This document shows positions 24,454 to 33,195 of a stretch of 64,000 nt of DNA, piece by piece. Each line of letters opens with the position of its first letter. Position 1 is the first letter of the stretch. Origin of the DNA: Pseudomonadota bacterium (GTDB lineage Bacteria > Pseudomonadota > Gammaproteobacteria > Steroidobacterales > Steroidobacteraceae); NCBI GenBank assembly GCA_021805865.1, contig JAJZDX010000009.1:1-64000 (forward strand), written 5' to 3'. The position numbers were made by a program, and so were the translations under genes. The notes beneath the pieces were generated by a model. It was given only the letters and a program-made list of their open reading frames with translations. It ran no database searches and was not told the DNA's origin.

Positions 24454-24840
24454 TCAGGCGATCATGTTGACCAGGGCGCTCTCGCCGTGGGCCCAGCTCT
24501 GCAGCAATTCAGCCAGATGCAGCAGGTCGGGGCTCGGGATCTGCTGCAGCACCTGGCCGGTGGAGGCGTTCGTGATCTCGGCGATGGTCAGGCCCGTCTG
24601 GGCATTGACGCGCAAGACCAGTACGCGGTCGACCGCGGCGAGTCGGGAATTGATTTGAGCGACCGACTGCTCGATGGGATCCGGCGCCGTTGGCGCGGGT
24701 GAGCCCGTATCCGCGGCGGATTGAGCGGCTCGCGCCGGGCGGGCCGTGCGCTGAGGCATTGGATTCGCCTCGGCGGAGGGCGACCCGAAACCCAGGCTGT
24801 CCGCGGCGCCCACCGAAATCGAATCATGTTCCTCGTTCAT
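24454..24840 (-). CDS. flaG: Flagellar protein FlaG
   Basis: A 128-residue protein. Residues 1-55 are polar and Ala/Pro-rich, probably disordered. Residues 60-115 form the FlaG domain: INSRLAAVDRVLVLRVN, GLTIAEITNASTGQVLQQIP and a final helix LLHLAELLQSW. FlaG affects filament length in polarly flagellated bacteria. It is the last gene of the fliD-fliS-flaG group, separated from fliS by 43 bp, and converges on purL across 110 bp that shows no clear terminator. Confidence 0.88.
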   Translation of the reverse strand: MNEEHDSISVGAADSLGFGSPSAEANPMPQRTARPARAAQSAADTGSPAPTAPDPIEQSVAQINSRLAAVDRVLVLRVNAQTGLTIAEITNASTGQVLQQIPSPDLLHLAELLQSWAHGESALVNMIA

Positions 24841-24883
24841 GGCTCATTCTTCGGAGAGGGAGGCCCGCTCGGCAGGCATTCCT

Positions 24884-25312
24884 TCAGCCCGGGGGCATCG
24901 CCCGGGGTCCCTGGCCTCTCACCTCCGGCCCGATCGCGGCCCAGGCCTCGCGGATCTCCCCGAGAAGGCCCAGCACCTCGCCGAGCGCCGCCCGGTCGTT
25001 GTTCAGGTTGGCGTGCAGCACCCGCCGCACCATGTAGTCGTACAGGTCGCTCAGGTTCCGGGCGAGCGATCCGCCCTTTTGCAGATCGAGACTGCCGCGC
25101 AGCTCCCCGAGCAGCGTGACCGAGCTGTGCAGCAGGCTTGCCTTGCCGGCGATCTTGCCCTGCTCGATGCAGGAGCGAGCCGCCATCAGGCGCCCGATGA
25201 CCGCATCGAACAGGGTGAGCACCAGTCCGTGCGGATCGGCACTTGCCACGATGCCGTGGGCGTTGACGCTGCGATACGCGGCAAGGCTCGCTTGCTGGGA
25301 GTAAAGGCTCAC
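24884..25312 (-). CDS. fliS: Flagellin export chaperone FliS
   Basis: A 142-residue cytoplasmic chaperone that binds the C-terminus of flagellin before export. The four-helix pattern is clear: YSQQASLAAYRSV at the start, DPHGLVLTLFDAVIGRLMAARS, GKIAGKASLLHSSVTLLGELRGSLD and LYDYMVRRVLHANLNND, all standard FliS segments. Length is slightly above the usual 125-135 owing to a Pro/Gly tail. It sits between fliD and flaG, 70 bp after fliD. Confidence 0.93.
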   Translation of the reverse strand: MSLYSQQASLAAYRSVNAHGIVASADPHGLVLTLFDAVIGRLMAARSCIEQGKIAGKASLLHSSVTLLGELRGSLDLQKGGSLARNLSDLYDYMVRRVLHANLNNDRAALGEVLGLLGEIREAWAAIGPEVRGQGPRAMPPG

Positions 25313-25382
25313 GTTCTGTCGCTCTTGGTCCTGATGTGCACTGTAGCGGCCCGGGTTCCCTCGACTTGAGCGGTCCGTGCCG

Positions 25383-26801
25383 TCACCCGCTCGATGTCCC
25401 CTTGGGGGCGTTCGGAAGAGTGGCGAACGCCTGCGTCAGGTACGAGGAGGTGCTCTGCAGCTGCGAGAGCAGCGCGTTCAGCGCCGAGTACTGCTGCGTG
25501 AGACTCGCCGAGAGCGCGCTCATCTGCGTGCTCAGCTGCTGGCTCTGCTGGGTGAGCGCATTGTTCTGCTGAACCAGCGACTGGCTGAGCGAGGCGATCG
25601 GGCCGTTGCTGCCGAGCTCGCCGTTGAGAACCGTGTTCAGGCCGGAGGCGACGCCGCCCGCGCCGCTGAACAGACTGCTCACGGCGCTGAAGTCGGAGTT
25701 GAGGGCCACCGACAGCTGCGCCGTGTTGAGGCTCAGGCTGCCATTGCTGTTGCTCGTGATGCCGATGCTGGCCAGGGTGGTGTAGGTCGAGGAGCCGGTG
25801 TCGACGACACTGTAGAGCGCCGCCTGAATCTGATTCTGCGCGTCCGTCAAGGCCGTATTGCCCATGAGGGGGCCGGCCGTGCCCGTGGTCGCATCGTAGC
25901 CGCCGAGCTGCGCGAGGCTGCTCTGCAGCGTATTGTAGGCACTCACGAACGACTGGATATTGCTCTCGATCGTCGAGGTGTTGTCCGCGACCGTCAGGCT
26001 TGCGGGAGATGACGTGGTGGCCTGAAGATTGAGCGTGACGCCGCTCAATGCGCCGGTGACGGTGTTGCTCGGGCTGGTGTAGCCGATGCCGGCGATGCTG
26101 AAGCTGGCGTCCTGGGCGGCGGTCTGCTGCGTGTAGTTCGTGCTGCCGCTGCCGTAGGTCAGCGCGGACAGGCCGCCGCCGGTGTCGGTCTCGGCGATCG
26201 AGATGGTGTTCGAGGCGCCGGTCAGGGTGGAGGTGAGCACCAGGTGCGCGCCGCTCGTGCCGGTGACGACGCTCGCCTCGATGCCGGGGTTGCCGCTCGC
26301 GGAATTGATCGCGGCGGCGATGCCGGACAGCGTGTCATTGCCGCTGCCGATGGTGACGGAGAAGCTGCTGCCGCCGAGCGAAAGCTGCAGCGTGCCGGTG
26401 CCGACCGTGGCGGAGCTGCTGCTGTAAGCGGTGCTCGAGACGATCTGCTGGGCCTGGGCGAGCTGGCTGATCGACACGCTGTACGAGCCGAGCGTGGCGC
26501 CGGAATCCACTGCGGCCGTGAAGGCCGTGGTGTTGCTGCTCGTGGCGCTGAGCGAGCCGAAGGCGCTCGGCGTATCGATCGCGGCGAGGGAGGACTGGAA
26601 GGTGGAGAGCGCGCTCTTCAGCTGCCCGACGGCGGACATCTCCGAGGTCACCGCCTGGGTCTGGGTGTTGATGAGGGATTCCTGCGGCGCCTGAGTCGCA
26701 GCGACCAGCTGCGAGACCAGGGAGGAGACATCGATGACCGAGCCGCCGGCGGCTCCGGCACTGCCGCTGCTTGCGACCGAGACGGGTGAAGTGGACGACA
26801 T
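25383..26801 (-). CDS. fliD: Flagellar cap protein FliD (HAP2)
   Basis: Filament cap that folds incoming flagellin monomers. ATG at 26801 is chosen because AGGAG lies 9 bp upstream; this gives 472 residues starting MSSTSPVSV. The N-terminal domain (VIDVSSLVSQLVAATQ, VTSEMSAVGQLKSALSTFQ) and C-terminal domain (ESNIQSFVSAYNTLQSSL, FSAVSSLFSGAGGVASGLN) are coiled-coil-forming D0/D1 regions. The middle is Ser/Thr/Gly-rich with a flagellin-hook IN-type motif (LSGIAAAINSASGNPGIEASV). The last 70 residues (QQNNALTQQSQQLSTQ...) are an extended coiled coil. Located downstream of fliC and a terminator-like hairpin. Confidence 0.93.
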   Translation of the reverse strand: MSSTSPVSVASSGSAGAAGGSVIDVSSLVSQLVAATQAPQESLINTQTQAVTSEMSAVGQLKSALSTFQSSLAAIDTPSAFGSLSATSSNTTAFTAAVDSGATLGSYSVSISQLAQAQQIVSSTAYSSSSATVGTGTLQLSLGGSSFSVTIGSGNDTLSGIAAAINSASGNPGIEASVVTGTSGAHLVLTSTLTGASNTISIAETDTGGGLSALTYGSGSTNYTQQTAAQDASFSIAGIGYTSPSNTVTGALSGVTLNLQATTSSPASLTVADNTSTIESNIQSFVSAYNTLQSSLAQLGGYDATTGTAGPLMGNTALTDAQNQIQAALYSVVDTGSSTYTTLASIGITSNSNGSLSLNTAQLSVALNSDFSAVSSLFSGAGGVASGLNTVLNGELGSNGPIASLSQSLVQQNNALTQQSQQLSTQMSALSASLTQQYSALNALLSQLQSTSSYLTQAFATLPNAPKGTSSG

Positions 26802-26887
26802 CTCAGCAGCTCCTGGGACCGATCGAGGGGCGTCCAGGGATTGAGCCCGCCGCGAGGGGACTCCGGCCAGGCCCGTGACGAGCGGAT

Positions 26888-26911
26888 GCAAAATGCCCCG
26901 AGGGGCGGGGC
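26888..26911 (-). terminator. Terminator-like hairpin after fliC
   Basis: On the minus strand a 6-bp perfect stem GCCCCG/CGGGGC with loop CCCCT is followed by ATTTT, 67 bp after the flagellin stop. The T-tract is short, but position and structure fit a rho-independent terminator between the highly expressed fliC and fliD. Confidence 0.55.
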
Positions 26912-26977
26912 CTTGCGGCGCCCGCCCCCGGGGTCGTCGTTTCCGGGCGTTGGCTCATTTCCTCACGAGCCCGGGCC

Positions 26978-28894
26978 TTACGGCAGCTTCTGCAGCAGCG
27001 TGAGGATGTTCTGCGGGATGGTGTTCGCCTGGGCCACCATTGACGTGCTCGCCTGCTGCAGGATCTGTGCCTTGGCGAGGCTCGAGGTCGCCTGAGCATA
27101 GTTCGTGTCCACGATCTGGCTCTTGGCGGCGGACAGGTTCTGAGAGTCCGTCTGCAAGCCCGTGACGGCCGCCTGGAACCGGTTCTGGTAGGCGCCGAGC
27201 TGCGCGCCCGTGGTTGCGATCTGCTGCAGCGCGGAGTCGATCTGGATCAACACCTGGTTGGAATTGTCCACGCTGAGAACGTTGGCGTTGTTGACGGTAC
27301 CGGAGGCCGTGGTGGCGGTCGTGATGGCCGTGCTGCCCCCTGTCCCGGAGAAGCCGAAGCTGGCCGCGGTCTCGGTGCCTACCTGGGCTCCGGTGCCGTT
27401 CTTGAAGCTCGCGGTGACCGTCACGGTCTGGCTGGTCTCGCTGTTGAGGTTGATCGACCCGTTGGAATTCACGCTCGCGGTGACACCGTCCGTTCCCGCG
27501 GCCGCGCTGATCGCGTTTGCGACGGCCTGCAGGTCGGTCTGCTGATTGCCGGTCAGCGCCACGCCCGCAGTGGTCACGGTCTGCTGGGTCGCGCCGCTGC
27601 CGATCACGACGGTGAAGGTCCCGGTGTCCGGGGTATTGTTGACCGTGGTGGCGGTGAAGGTGGGACTGATGCCCAGGGTGCCCAGCGTCTCGGAGCCGGA
27701 GGTGGCCGAATAGCTCACCGTCGGAGCGGTCGTGCCGGTGCTGGTCAGCGTGATGCCGCCGGTCGTCGAATCCGCCGTTGCCGTCACCCCGGTCGTGCTC
27801 GTTTTCGCGTTGATCGCAGTGATGGCGCTCGCAATGTCGGTCGAAGAAGTGCCCGTCCAGCTGATGGCAATGCCGGTGCCATTGATCGTCAGGGTGCCGG
27901 CATTTCCGCTGGTATCCGTTCCCGTCGGAGTTATGCCGGTTGAGGTCTGTGTCGTGGTCGTCGGCGGCGGAATATTCAGGCCATTGTACGTGGTGCTGCT
28001 GACGGCGGTGCCCAAGGCGGTGAAGCCGCCCAGCGTGTTGTATTGTGAAAGGCCGAAGGTGGAAAGGCTCTCCGAGCCCGTGGTGCCCGCGTAGGTGATG
28101 CCGATCGACTGGGCCGTGGTGCTGCTCAAGTTGATTCCGGTGCCGGTCGAGTTCACCGTGGCGACGACGCCGGAGTTGCCGGTGGCCTGGGTGATCGCCG
28201 CGGCGACCGTCTTGAGGTCGGTCGCCTGGTTGCCGGTCAGCGTGATGGCGCCGGTCGTGTATTGCTGACCGCCGAAGTTGACGGTGAACGATCCGGAGTC
28301 CCCATTCGCGACGGCGGTGCCGCCTGCGGCGCCGGTGCTGGTGTAGGCGGCTGCGCCCTGGGACGTCGAGGTGTAAAGCTGGCCGAGGTTGTTCGCCGCC
28401 GCGCTCGCGACCGAGGCTACGGTGATGGTCTGGCCCGCGTTGGCGCCGATCTGGAAGGTCGCGCCCTGGAAGGTGCCGTCGAGCAGGTTCACGCCGTTGA
28501 ACGAGGCGGTCTGGGCGACCTGGTTGATGTCGGCCGAGAGCTGCTGGAACTGCTGGTTGAGGTCGGCCCGGTCCTGGGAGCTGTTCGTCGCGTTGAGCGA
28601 CTGCACGGCGAGGTTGCGCATCGTCTGCAGGTCGTTGGTGATCTGCTGCAGCGAGCCCTGGGCGGTCTGCGTGAGCGACACGCCGTCGTTGGTGTTGTTC
28701 ACGGCTGTGTTCAGGCCGTTGATCTGCGAGGTCATGCCCTGCGCGATGGCGTAGCCGGCCGCGTTGTTGGCCGCGCTGTTGATCTGCAGGCCGGAAGACA
28801 ACTGCTGCAGGGCGGTCGTCAGCTGGTTGCCGGAAGTCGTCAGGCTGTTCTGTGCGATCAGCGCGTCGATGTTCGTGTTAAGGACGAGTGACAT
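26978..28894 (-). CDS. fliC: Flagellin
   Basis: Filament subunit of 638 residues, secreted without a cleaved signal. The conserved N-terminal D0/D1 region covers about residues 1-170 (LNTNIDALIAQNSL, LSSGLQINSAANNAAGYAIAQ) and the C-terminal D1/D0 region about 540-638 (ALQQIATTGAQLGAYQNRF, AQANTIPQNILTLLQ). The central variable part (about 195-525) contains three related modules of the flagellin-IN kind, the first and third sharing LTGNQ-TDL-VA-AI and GV-A-VNS signatures. AGGAG precedes the ATG by 8 bp, and a FliA promoter lies about 95 bp upstream. No Cys residues are present. It is transcribed separately from flgL upstream. Confidence 0.96.
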   Translation of the reverse strand: MSLVLNTNIDALIAQNSLTTSGNQLTTALQQLSSGLQINSAANNAAGYAIAQGMTSQINGLNTAVNNTNDGVSLTQTAQGSLQQITNDLQTMRNLAVQSLNATNSSQDRADLNQQFQQLSADINQVAQTASFNGVNLLDGTFQGATFQIGANAGQTITVASVASAAANNLGQLYTSTSQGAAAYTSTGAAGGTAVANGDSGSFTVNFGGQQYTTGAITLTGNQATDLKTVAAAITQATGNSGVVATVNSTGTGINLSSTTAQSIGITYAGTTGSESLSTFGLSQYNTLGGFTALGTAVSSTTYNGLNIPPPTTTTQTSTGITPTGTDTSGNAGTLTINGTGIAISWTGTSSTDIASAITAINAKTSTTGVTATADSTTGGITLTSTGTTAPTVSYSATSGSETLGTLGISPTFTATTVNNTPDTGTFTVVIGSGATQQTVTTAGVALTGNQQTDLQAVANAISAAAGTDGVTASVNSNGSINLNSETSQTVTVTASFKNGTGAQVGTETAASFGFSGTGGSTAITTATTASGTVNNANVLSVDNSNQVLIQIDSALQQIATTGAQLGAYQNRFQAAVTGLQTDSQNLSAAKSQIVDTNYAQATSSLAKAQILQQASTSMVAQANTIPQNILTLLQKLP

Positions 28895-28988
28895 GGTCTT
28901 AAGCTCCTGAAGGTTCGGTCAGGCGCCGGACACCCGTCCGCCGCGCTGGTGGGAGGCGCCGGTTTCGGGCGCGTCCCGTTCAGCGTCG

Positions 28989-29015
28989 TTATCGGGACGG
29001 GCCGGGCGAACTTGA
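28989..29015 (-). promoter_or_regulatory. FliA (sigma-28) promoter of fliC
   Basis: On the minus strand TCAAGTTC, 11 bp, then CCCGATAA: close to the TAAAGTTT-N11-GCCGATAA consensus with exact spacing. The predicted transcript starts near 28982, giving a leader of about 88 nt. Confidence 0.85.
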
Positions 29016-29092
29016 ATGCCCTTGGCGCCGGTTTGAGAAAATGCGCGCTGCGTCACAGTCGGGGAGTCTCGGGAGGGCGGTGAGCCACGGCG

Positions 29093-30292
29093 CTAGATGT
29101 ACTTGAAGAGCGTCAGGGACATCATCGAGGCATAGGACGATTGCGCCGCCTGCAGGGCGAGCTCCTCGGTGGACAGCTGCGTGGTGGCCTTGGCGTAGTC
29201 CACGTTCGAGAGCTGCGAGACGGTGCTCTGGTAGTCGGTCTGCTGGCTCTGCGCGGTGGTCTGGGCCGTGCTCACCGCATTGATCCGGGCGCCGACCGAG
29301 GCCTGCACGAGGTCGAGGTGGTTGATGGCGCCGCTCACCTGCTCGAGGCCCTGGTTGAGCTGGGTGGCGATCTGGGCCGGGCTCAGGCTGGTGGAATTCA
29401 AGGTCGAGATCAGCCCGGAGATCGTCGAGAACACGCTGGCCGTGCCGGCGGGGGCCACGGTGAACGAGTCGCCTTGGTTCGGGGTGCCGTTGAGCGTGAC
29501 CTGGATGCCATTGAAGGCAATGGTGCTCGTGGCCCCGGAGCCGCCCGAGAGGGTGCCGGAGGCAACCTGGGCTCCGGTCGTCTGGTCCGTGACCGTGTAT
29601 TGGGTGGCGCTGCTGAAGGAGATCGTATAGGTGTGCGGGACCCACTGCGAGGCGTTGGTGACGGTGCCGGGACCGATGGAGGCGGTGCCGGTATTGGCGC
29701 TCGAGGCGGCCGTGGTGAACGTGCCGTTGCCGGCCGGGATGCTCATGAACACCGAGCTGCCGGTGTCGCCGGTGGAAATACTCTGCTCGGCGCTGAGCTG
29801 CACCTGGCTCACCGAGGCCGCGCCGGCGTAGCTCACGGAGTTGCCGCTCTGGGCAAAGGGCTGCGTGGCGGCGGCGTAGCCGCTGAAGAGGTAATTGCCC
29901 TGGCTGTCCTGGCTGTTGGCGATGCCGACGAGCTGCTGCAGCTGCTGCTCGAGCTGGGTGGCGATGTTCTGCCGGTCGGTGGCGCTCATCGCGGAATTGT
30001 TGCCCTGGATGGCGGCGTCGCGGACGCTCTGCAGCAGGTTCGTCGCGCTGGTGAGCGACTGCGCCTCGAGGTTGAGGTTCGTGCCCGCCAGCGTCCCGTT
30101 GGTGACATATTGCTTGGAGGCGGAAAGCGCGGTGTTGAGCGCATCGACCTGGGTCATGGCGACCGGGTTGTCGGCGGCGTTCTGCAGCTTGAGGCCGGTG
30201 GACAGCTCGGTCTGCGTCTGCGACATCGCCTGCTGCAGCGCGTCCATCTGGTCGGTGGCGTTCATCTGGAACGAGAGAGTGGAGATGGTCAC
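29093..30292 (-). CDS. flgL: Hook-filament junction protein FlgL (HAP3)
   Basis: A 399-residue junction protein. The start is GTG at 30292 (VTISTLSFQMNATDQM), two bases after the flgK stop; the open frame continues upstream only as an out-of-frame reading of flgK. The N-terminal helix (MDALQQAMSQTQTELSTGLKLQNAADNP, residues 15-42 in part) and C-terminal helix (NVDYAKATTQLSTEELALQAAQSSYASMM) are D0/D1 filament-type helices. Residues about 185-290 hold an inserted beta domain (SATQYTVTD, LNGTPNQGDSFTV) that also occurs in FlgK. Longer than the roughly 300 residues of enteric FlgL because of this insert. The last gene of the flgB-L operon. Confidence 0.92.
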   Translation of the reverse strand: MTISTLSFQMNATDQMDALQQAMSQTQTELSTGLKLQNAADNPVAMTQVDALNTALSASKQYVTNGTLAGTNLNLEAQSLTSATNLLQSVRDAAIQGNNSAMSATDRQNIATQLEQQLQQLVGIANSQDSQGNYLFSGYAAATQPFAQSGNSVSYAGAASVSQVQLSAEQSISTGDTGSSVFMSIPAGNGTFTTAASSANTGTASIGPGTVTNASQWVPHTYTISFSSATQYTVTDQTTGAQVASGTLSGGSGATSTIAFNGIQVTLNGTPNQGDSFTVAPAGTASVFSTISGLISTLNSTSLSPAQIATQLNQGLEQVSGAINHLDLVQASVGARINAVSTAQTTAQSQQTDYQSTVSQLSNVDYAKATTQLSTEELALQAAQSSYASMMSLTLFKYI

Positions 30293-30294
30293 GG

Positions 30295-32196
30295 CTAACC
30301 TACCGCCTGGATGAGAGAGGTGAACATCTGGTTCGACATGGAAATCACCTGTGCCATGGCCTGGTAGGCCTGCTGGTAGCGCAGCAGGTCCGCCGCCTGC
30401 TGGTCGAGGTTCACGCCCGTGGCGTTGCTGCGGGCGGTGCTCGCCTCCTGGTTGACCGTCTTTTGCACGGAGGCGTTGTTCTGCGCCGCCTGGGTGAGCA
30501 CGCCCACCTGGCTCACCAGGTTGTTGGCCGCATCGCTTACCGAGGCGGTGCCGCCATCGAGCGCCTTGGCGGACAGCGCGTTGACCATGGCGAGCACATT
30601 GCTGTTGTCGCCGGTATTGGCCGCGTTGTTGCGGCTCACCGTGAACGTGTCGTTGGCGGCCGGTGTGCCGGTGAGGGTGAGCTGCTGGTTGCCGAAGGTG
30701 ATCGGGGTGCCGCTCGTGTAGGTGCCGGAGGTCACCGGGGTGGTGACGCCGCTTTCGGTGACGGTGTATTGGGTCGGACCGGTGAAGGTCACCGTATAGG
30801 TGTTGCCCTGGTAATTCGCCGGGTTCGTCACCGACACGGAGCTCACCACGGCGGTTCCGGTATTGGATGCGCCGGCGCTCGCCTGCGCCAGGGAGGCGGC
30901 CGCCACCTGCGCCGGATTGGTGAGCTGCATGCTGAATCCGGCGGTCGCGCCGGCGGTCGGCTCGATGAGAAAGCTGTCGTTGGCGGCGGGCGTGCCGGCA
31001 ACCACCAGGGACATGCCGGCCGCCGTGAACGGGCTTGCCGAGGTGCCGCTGCCGTTCGTGGTGACCTGCTGGCCCGTGGAGGTATCGGTGAGCTGCCAAG
31101 TGCCGCCCGAGTACTTCAGCTCGTAGTTGTCGTTCGTGAGCGAGCCGAGCGAAGTTCGGGTCGCGGTCACCGTGGCGGCGCCCGTGTTGCCGGAGTCCGG
31201 CAGGACCTGCACCCCGCCGACGCTGAACATGGGCTGGCCGGCGGTGCCGTTCAGCGTCATGCCGCTCGTCTGCTGTTGGTTGATCAGGGTCGCGACGGCG
31301 ACGCTGATGCGCCCGAGCGCGTTCTGAGTGGGATTGAGCACCTGGCTGCGCGCGCTCAGCAGGCCCCCGAGCTCACCGCCGCTCAGCTCACCGGTGAGAT
31401 TGGTGACGCCGTTGGCGCTCTGGATGCCGACCTCGAGCTGGGTCGGGTTGTAGGCCCCGGGAATGGTGGTGAGCTGCTGTGCGACGCCGCCCGAGACGAG
31501 CGCCTGGCCGCTGCCGATGTAGACGTCCGTCGACCCATTGGTCTGCGGTACGGTCTGTACCGAGATGTACTGGCTCAGCTGGTCGATGAGCGTGCCGCGC
31601 TGGTCGAGAAGCTGATTGGGGGTCTGGCCGCTGGCGCTCGCCGCGGCGATCTGCTGGTTGAGGTTGGCGATATTGGTCGCCAGGGTGTTGATCTGGGAGA
31701 CGTCGCTCGTGATTTGGGACTCGAGCTGCGAGCCGTACTGGCCGATCTGCGTATCGTAGGAGCTGAGCTGCTGGGCGAGCGACTGGCCCTGACTGATGAG
31801 CGCCTGGCGCGCCGAGGTGGAGGTGGGGGAGGTCGAGACCGACTGCAGGGCGTTGACGAAGCTCTGCAGGCCGGCCGAGAGCCCGGTGGTCGAGTCGCTC
31901 AGCATGTTGTCGATCTGCTGAGCCTGGGTGGCGAGCGTATTGTAGCTGGAATAGCTCGACTGCGAGGTGCGCACCTGCTGTGTGAGCTGTGCGCTGTAGG
32001 CCCGCGTGACGCTCTGCACCTCGACACCGCTGCCGATATAGCCCGAGCCGGAGAACTGGCCGGGCTGCTCGGCGAGGTTGGCGGTCTCGACGCTGTAGCC
32101 GCTCGTGGCCGCATTCGAGATGTTGTTGCTGGTGACGTCGAGGGCCTGCTGGAACGCGAGCAGGCCGGAGACGCTGGTTGAAAGCAGATCAGCCAT
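30295..32196 (-). CDS. flgK: Hook-associated protein FlgK (HAP1)
   Basis: A 633-residue hook-filament junction protein. The N-terminal rod/hook signature LLSTSVSGLLAFQQALDVTSNNISNA and C-terminal NLDQQAADLLRYQQAYQAMAQVI segment are diagnostic. Between them the D1 coiled-coil region (60-230) carries ISVQTVPQ and VLNPTQNALGRI. Two copies of a beta module occupy about residues 350-420 and 460-545, each ending GTPAANDSF/GTPAANDTF. ATG at 32196 lies 12 bp after flgJ, and flgL follows within two bases. Length is somewhat above the enteric protein (about 547), explained by the second module. Confidence 0.95.
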   Translation of the reverse strand: MADLLSTSVSGLLAFQQALDVTSNNISNAATSGYSVETANLAEQPGQFSGSGYIGSGVEVQSVTRAYSAQLTQQVRTSQSSYSSYNTLATQAQQIDNMLSDSTTGLSAGLQSFVNALQSVSTSPTSTSARQALISQGQSLAQQLSSYDTQIGQYGSQLESQITSDVSQINTLATNIANLNQQIAAASASGQTPNQLLDQRGTLIDQLSQYISVQTVPQTNGSTDVYIGSGQALVSGGVAQQLTTIPGAYNPTQLEVGIQSANGVTNLTGELSGGELGGLLSARSQVLNPTQNALGRISVAVATLINQQQTSGMTLNGTAGQPMFSVGGVQVLPDSGNTGAATVTATRTSLGSLTNDNYELKYSGGTWQLTDTSTGQQVTTNGSGTSASPFTAAGMSLVVAGTPAANDSFLIEPTAGATAGFSMQLTNPAQVAAASLAQASAGASNTGTAVVSSVSVTNPANYQGNTYTVTFTGPTQYTVTESGVTTPVTSGTYTSGTPITFGNQQLTLTGTPAANDTFTVSRNNAANTGDNSNVLAMVNALSAKALDGGTASVSDAANNLVSQVGVLTQAAQNNASVQKTVNQEASTARSNATGVNLDQQAADLLRYQQAYQAMAQVISMSNQMFTSLIQAVG

Positions 32197-32208
32197 GCTT
32201 TACGGCCC

Positions 32209-33195
32209 TCAAAGCGCACTACTACCGGCAGTTATCGGCCCGGAAGCCGCGAGCTTTAGCGGGCCGGGGGCTCCCTGGGAGGCGAGGGTGCGGCTCAGCG
32301 TGTCGGCGACCGCGGTGAGCTTGCTGGCATAATTCGGGTCGGTCGCATAGCCCGCCCGCTGCAGCGCCGAGGCGAACGCGCCCACGTCATTGCCGGTTCC
32401 GAGCGCGGCGGCATAGCGCGGGTCGCCGCTGAGCAGCGCCGTGTAATCCCGGAAGCACTGGCCGCAGCTGCCGTAGGCCCGAAACCGCGCCTGGGTCGCC
32501 GTGGCCGCACCGTTGACATACTCTCGCGTGCCGCTGCGCACGCTTGGTCCGCTCCAGCCCCCGCTCGCTTTGATGCCGAACAGATTGTTGCTGCTCGCCC
32601 CGCCCGGGGTGCGCGGCGTGCTGCGCCCCCAGTCGGTCTCGAGCGCGGCCTGGGCAATGAGACTCACGGGGCTCACGCCCAATTGGCGGGACGCCCGCTC
32701 GGCATCCGGCCACAGTGAGCGGGCAAAGGCCGTCTGCTGCGAGGTACTCACTGCGCCACCGGAAGCCGCGGTGGCGGCCGCTCTGCCCGTCGCCACCGGG
32801 CTCGTGGGGCCTGCGGCGGCCGGGGCGCCCCCGGTGCTCACGGTTGCCCCTGGGCTTGCACTGCCGGAGGCGGGCGCCGCGGCGCCGCCCGCCCACTGCC
32901 GGCGCAGCTGCTGCACCAGCATCTCGGCGAGCCCGAAGGTGTGAGTCTTGCTCATCTGCGTCGATAACTGCTGGTCGTAGAGGTCCTGATACAGGCGCTG
33001 CTGGGAGGAGCCGAACAGCGGGTCCTTGAAGTTCGCCGCCTGGGCGCTCTTCAGCATCATGTCGAGGAACAAGCTCTCGAACTGCTGTGCCGCGACCCGC
33101 AACGCCTGTGGATCGTGCGCGGCCGCCTCGCGCTTGAGGTTCGCGAGGGACTGGGCATCGGCGAACAGGCCGGGATCTGCAACAGGCAGGCTCAT
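32209..33195 (-). CDS. flgJ: Rod cap and peptidoglycan hydrolase FlgJ
   Basis: A 328-residue two-domain protein. Residues 25-95 form the rod-binding domain ([33 protein letters not shown]). A low-complexity Ala/Gly/Pro/Ser linker spans about 108-160. Residues 163-318 are a glucosaminidase-type muramidase domain with the catalytic Glu186 in [12 protein letters not shown] and downstream [14 protein letters not shown] and [14 protein letters not shown]. It opens the cell wall for rod growth. The gene overlaps the flgI stop by 4 bp (ATGA) and precedes flgK by 12 bp, so it is translationally linked. Confidence 0.94.
   Translation of the reverse strand: MSLPVADPGLFADAQSLANLKREAAAHDPQALRVAAQQFESLFLDMMLKSAQAANFKDPLFGSSQQRLYQDLYDQQLSTQMSKTHTFGLAEMLVQQLRRQWAGGAAAPASGSASPGATVSTGGAPAAAGPTSPVATGRAAATAASGGAVSTSQQTAFARSLWPDAERASRQLGVSPVSLIAQAALETDWGRSTPRTPGGASSNNLFGIKASGGWSGPSVRSGTREYVNGAATATQARFRAYGSCGQCFRDYTALLSGDPRYAAALGTGNDVGAFASALQRAGYATDPNYASKLTAVADTLSRTLASQGAPGPLKLAASGPITAGSSAL

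Noticed and set aside
29093-31099. Extension of the flgL frame upstream to 31099
   Set aside because: The extra part overlaps flgK in another frame and has no protein character; GTG at 30292 gives the family N-terminus.
25383-32196. Repetitive-looking low-complexity sequence in the flagellar genes
   Set aside because: It is coding Ser/Thr/Gly-rich sequence of axial proteins, not CRISPR or tandem DNA repeats.
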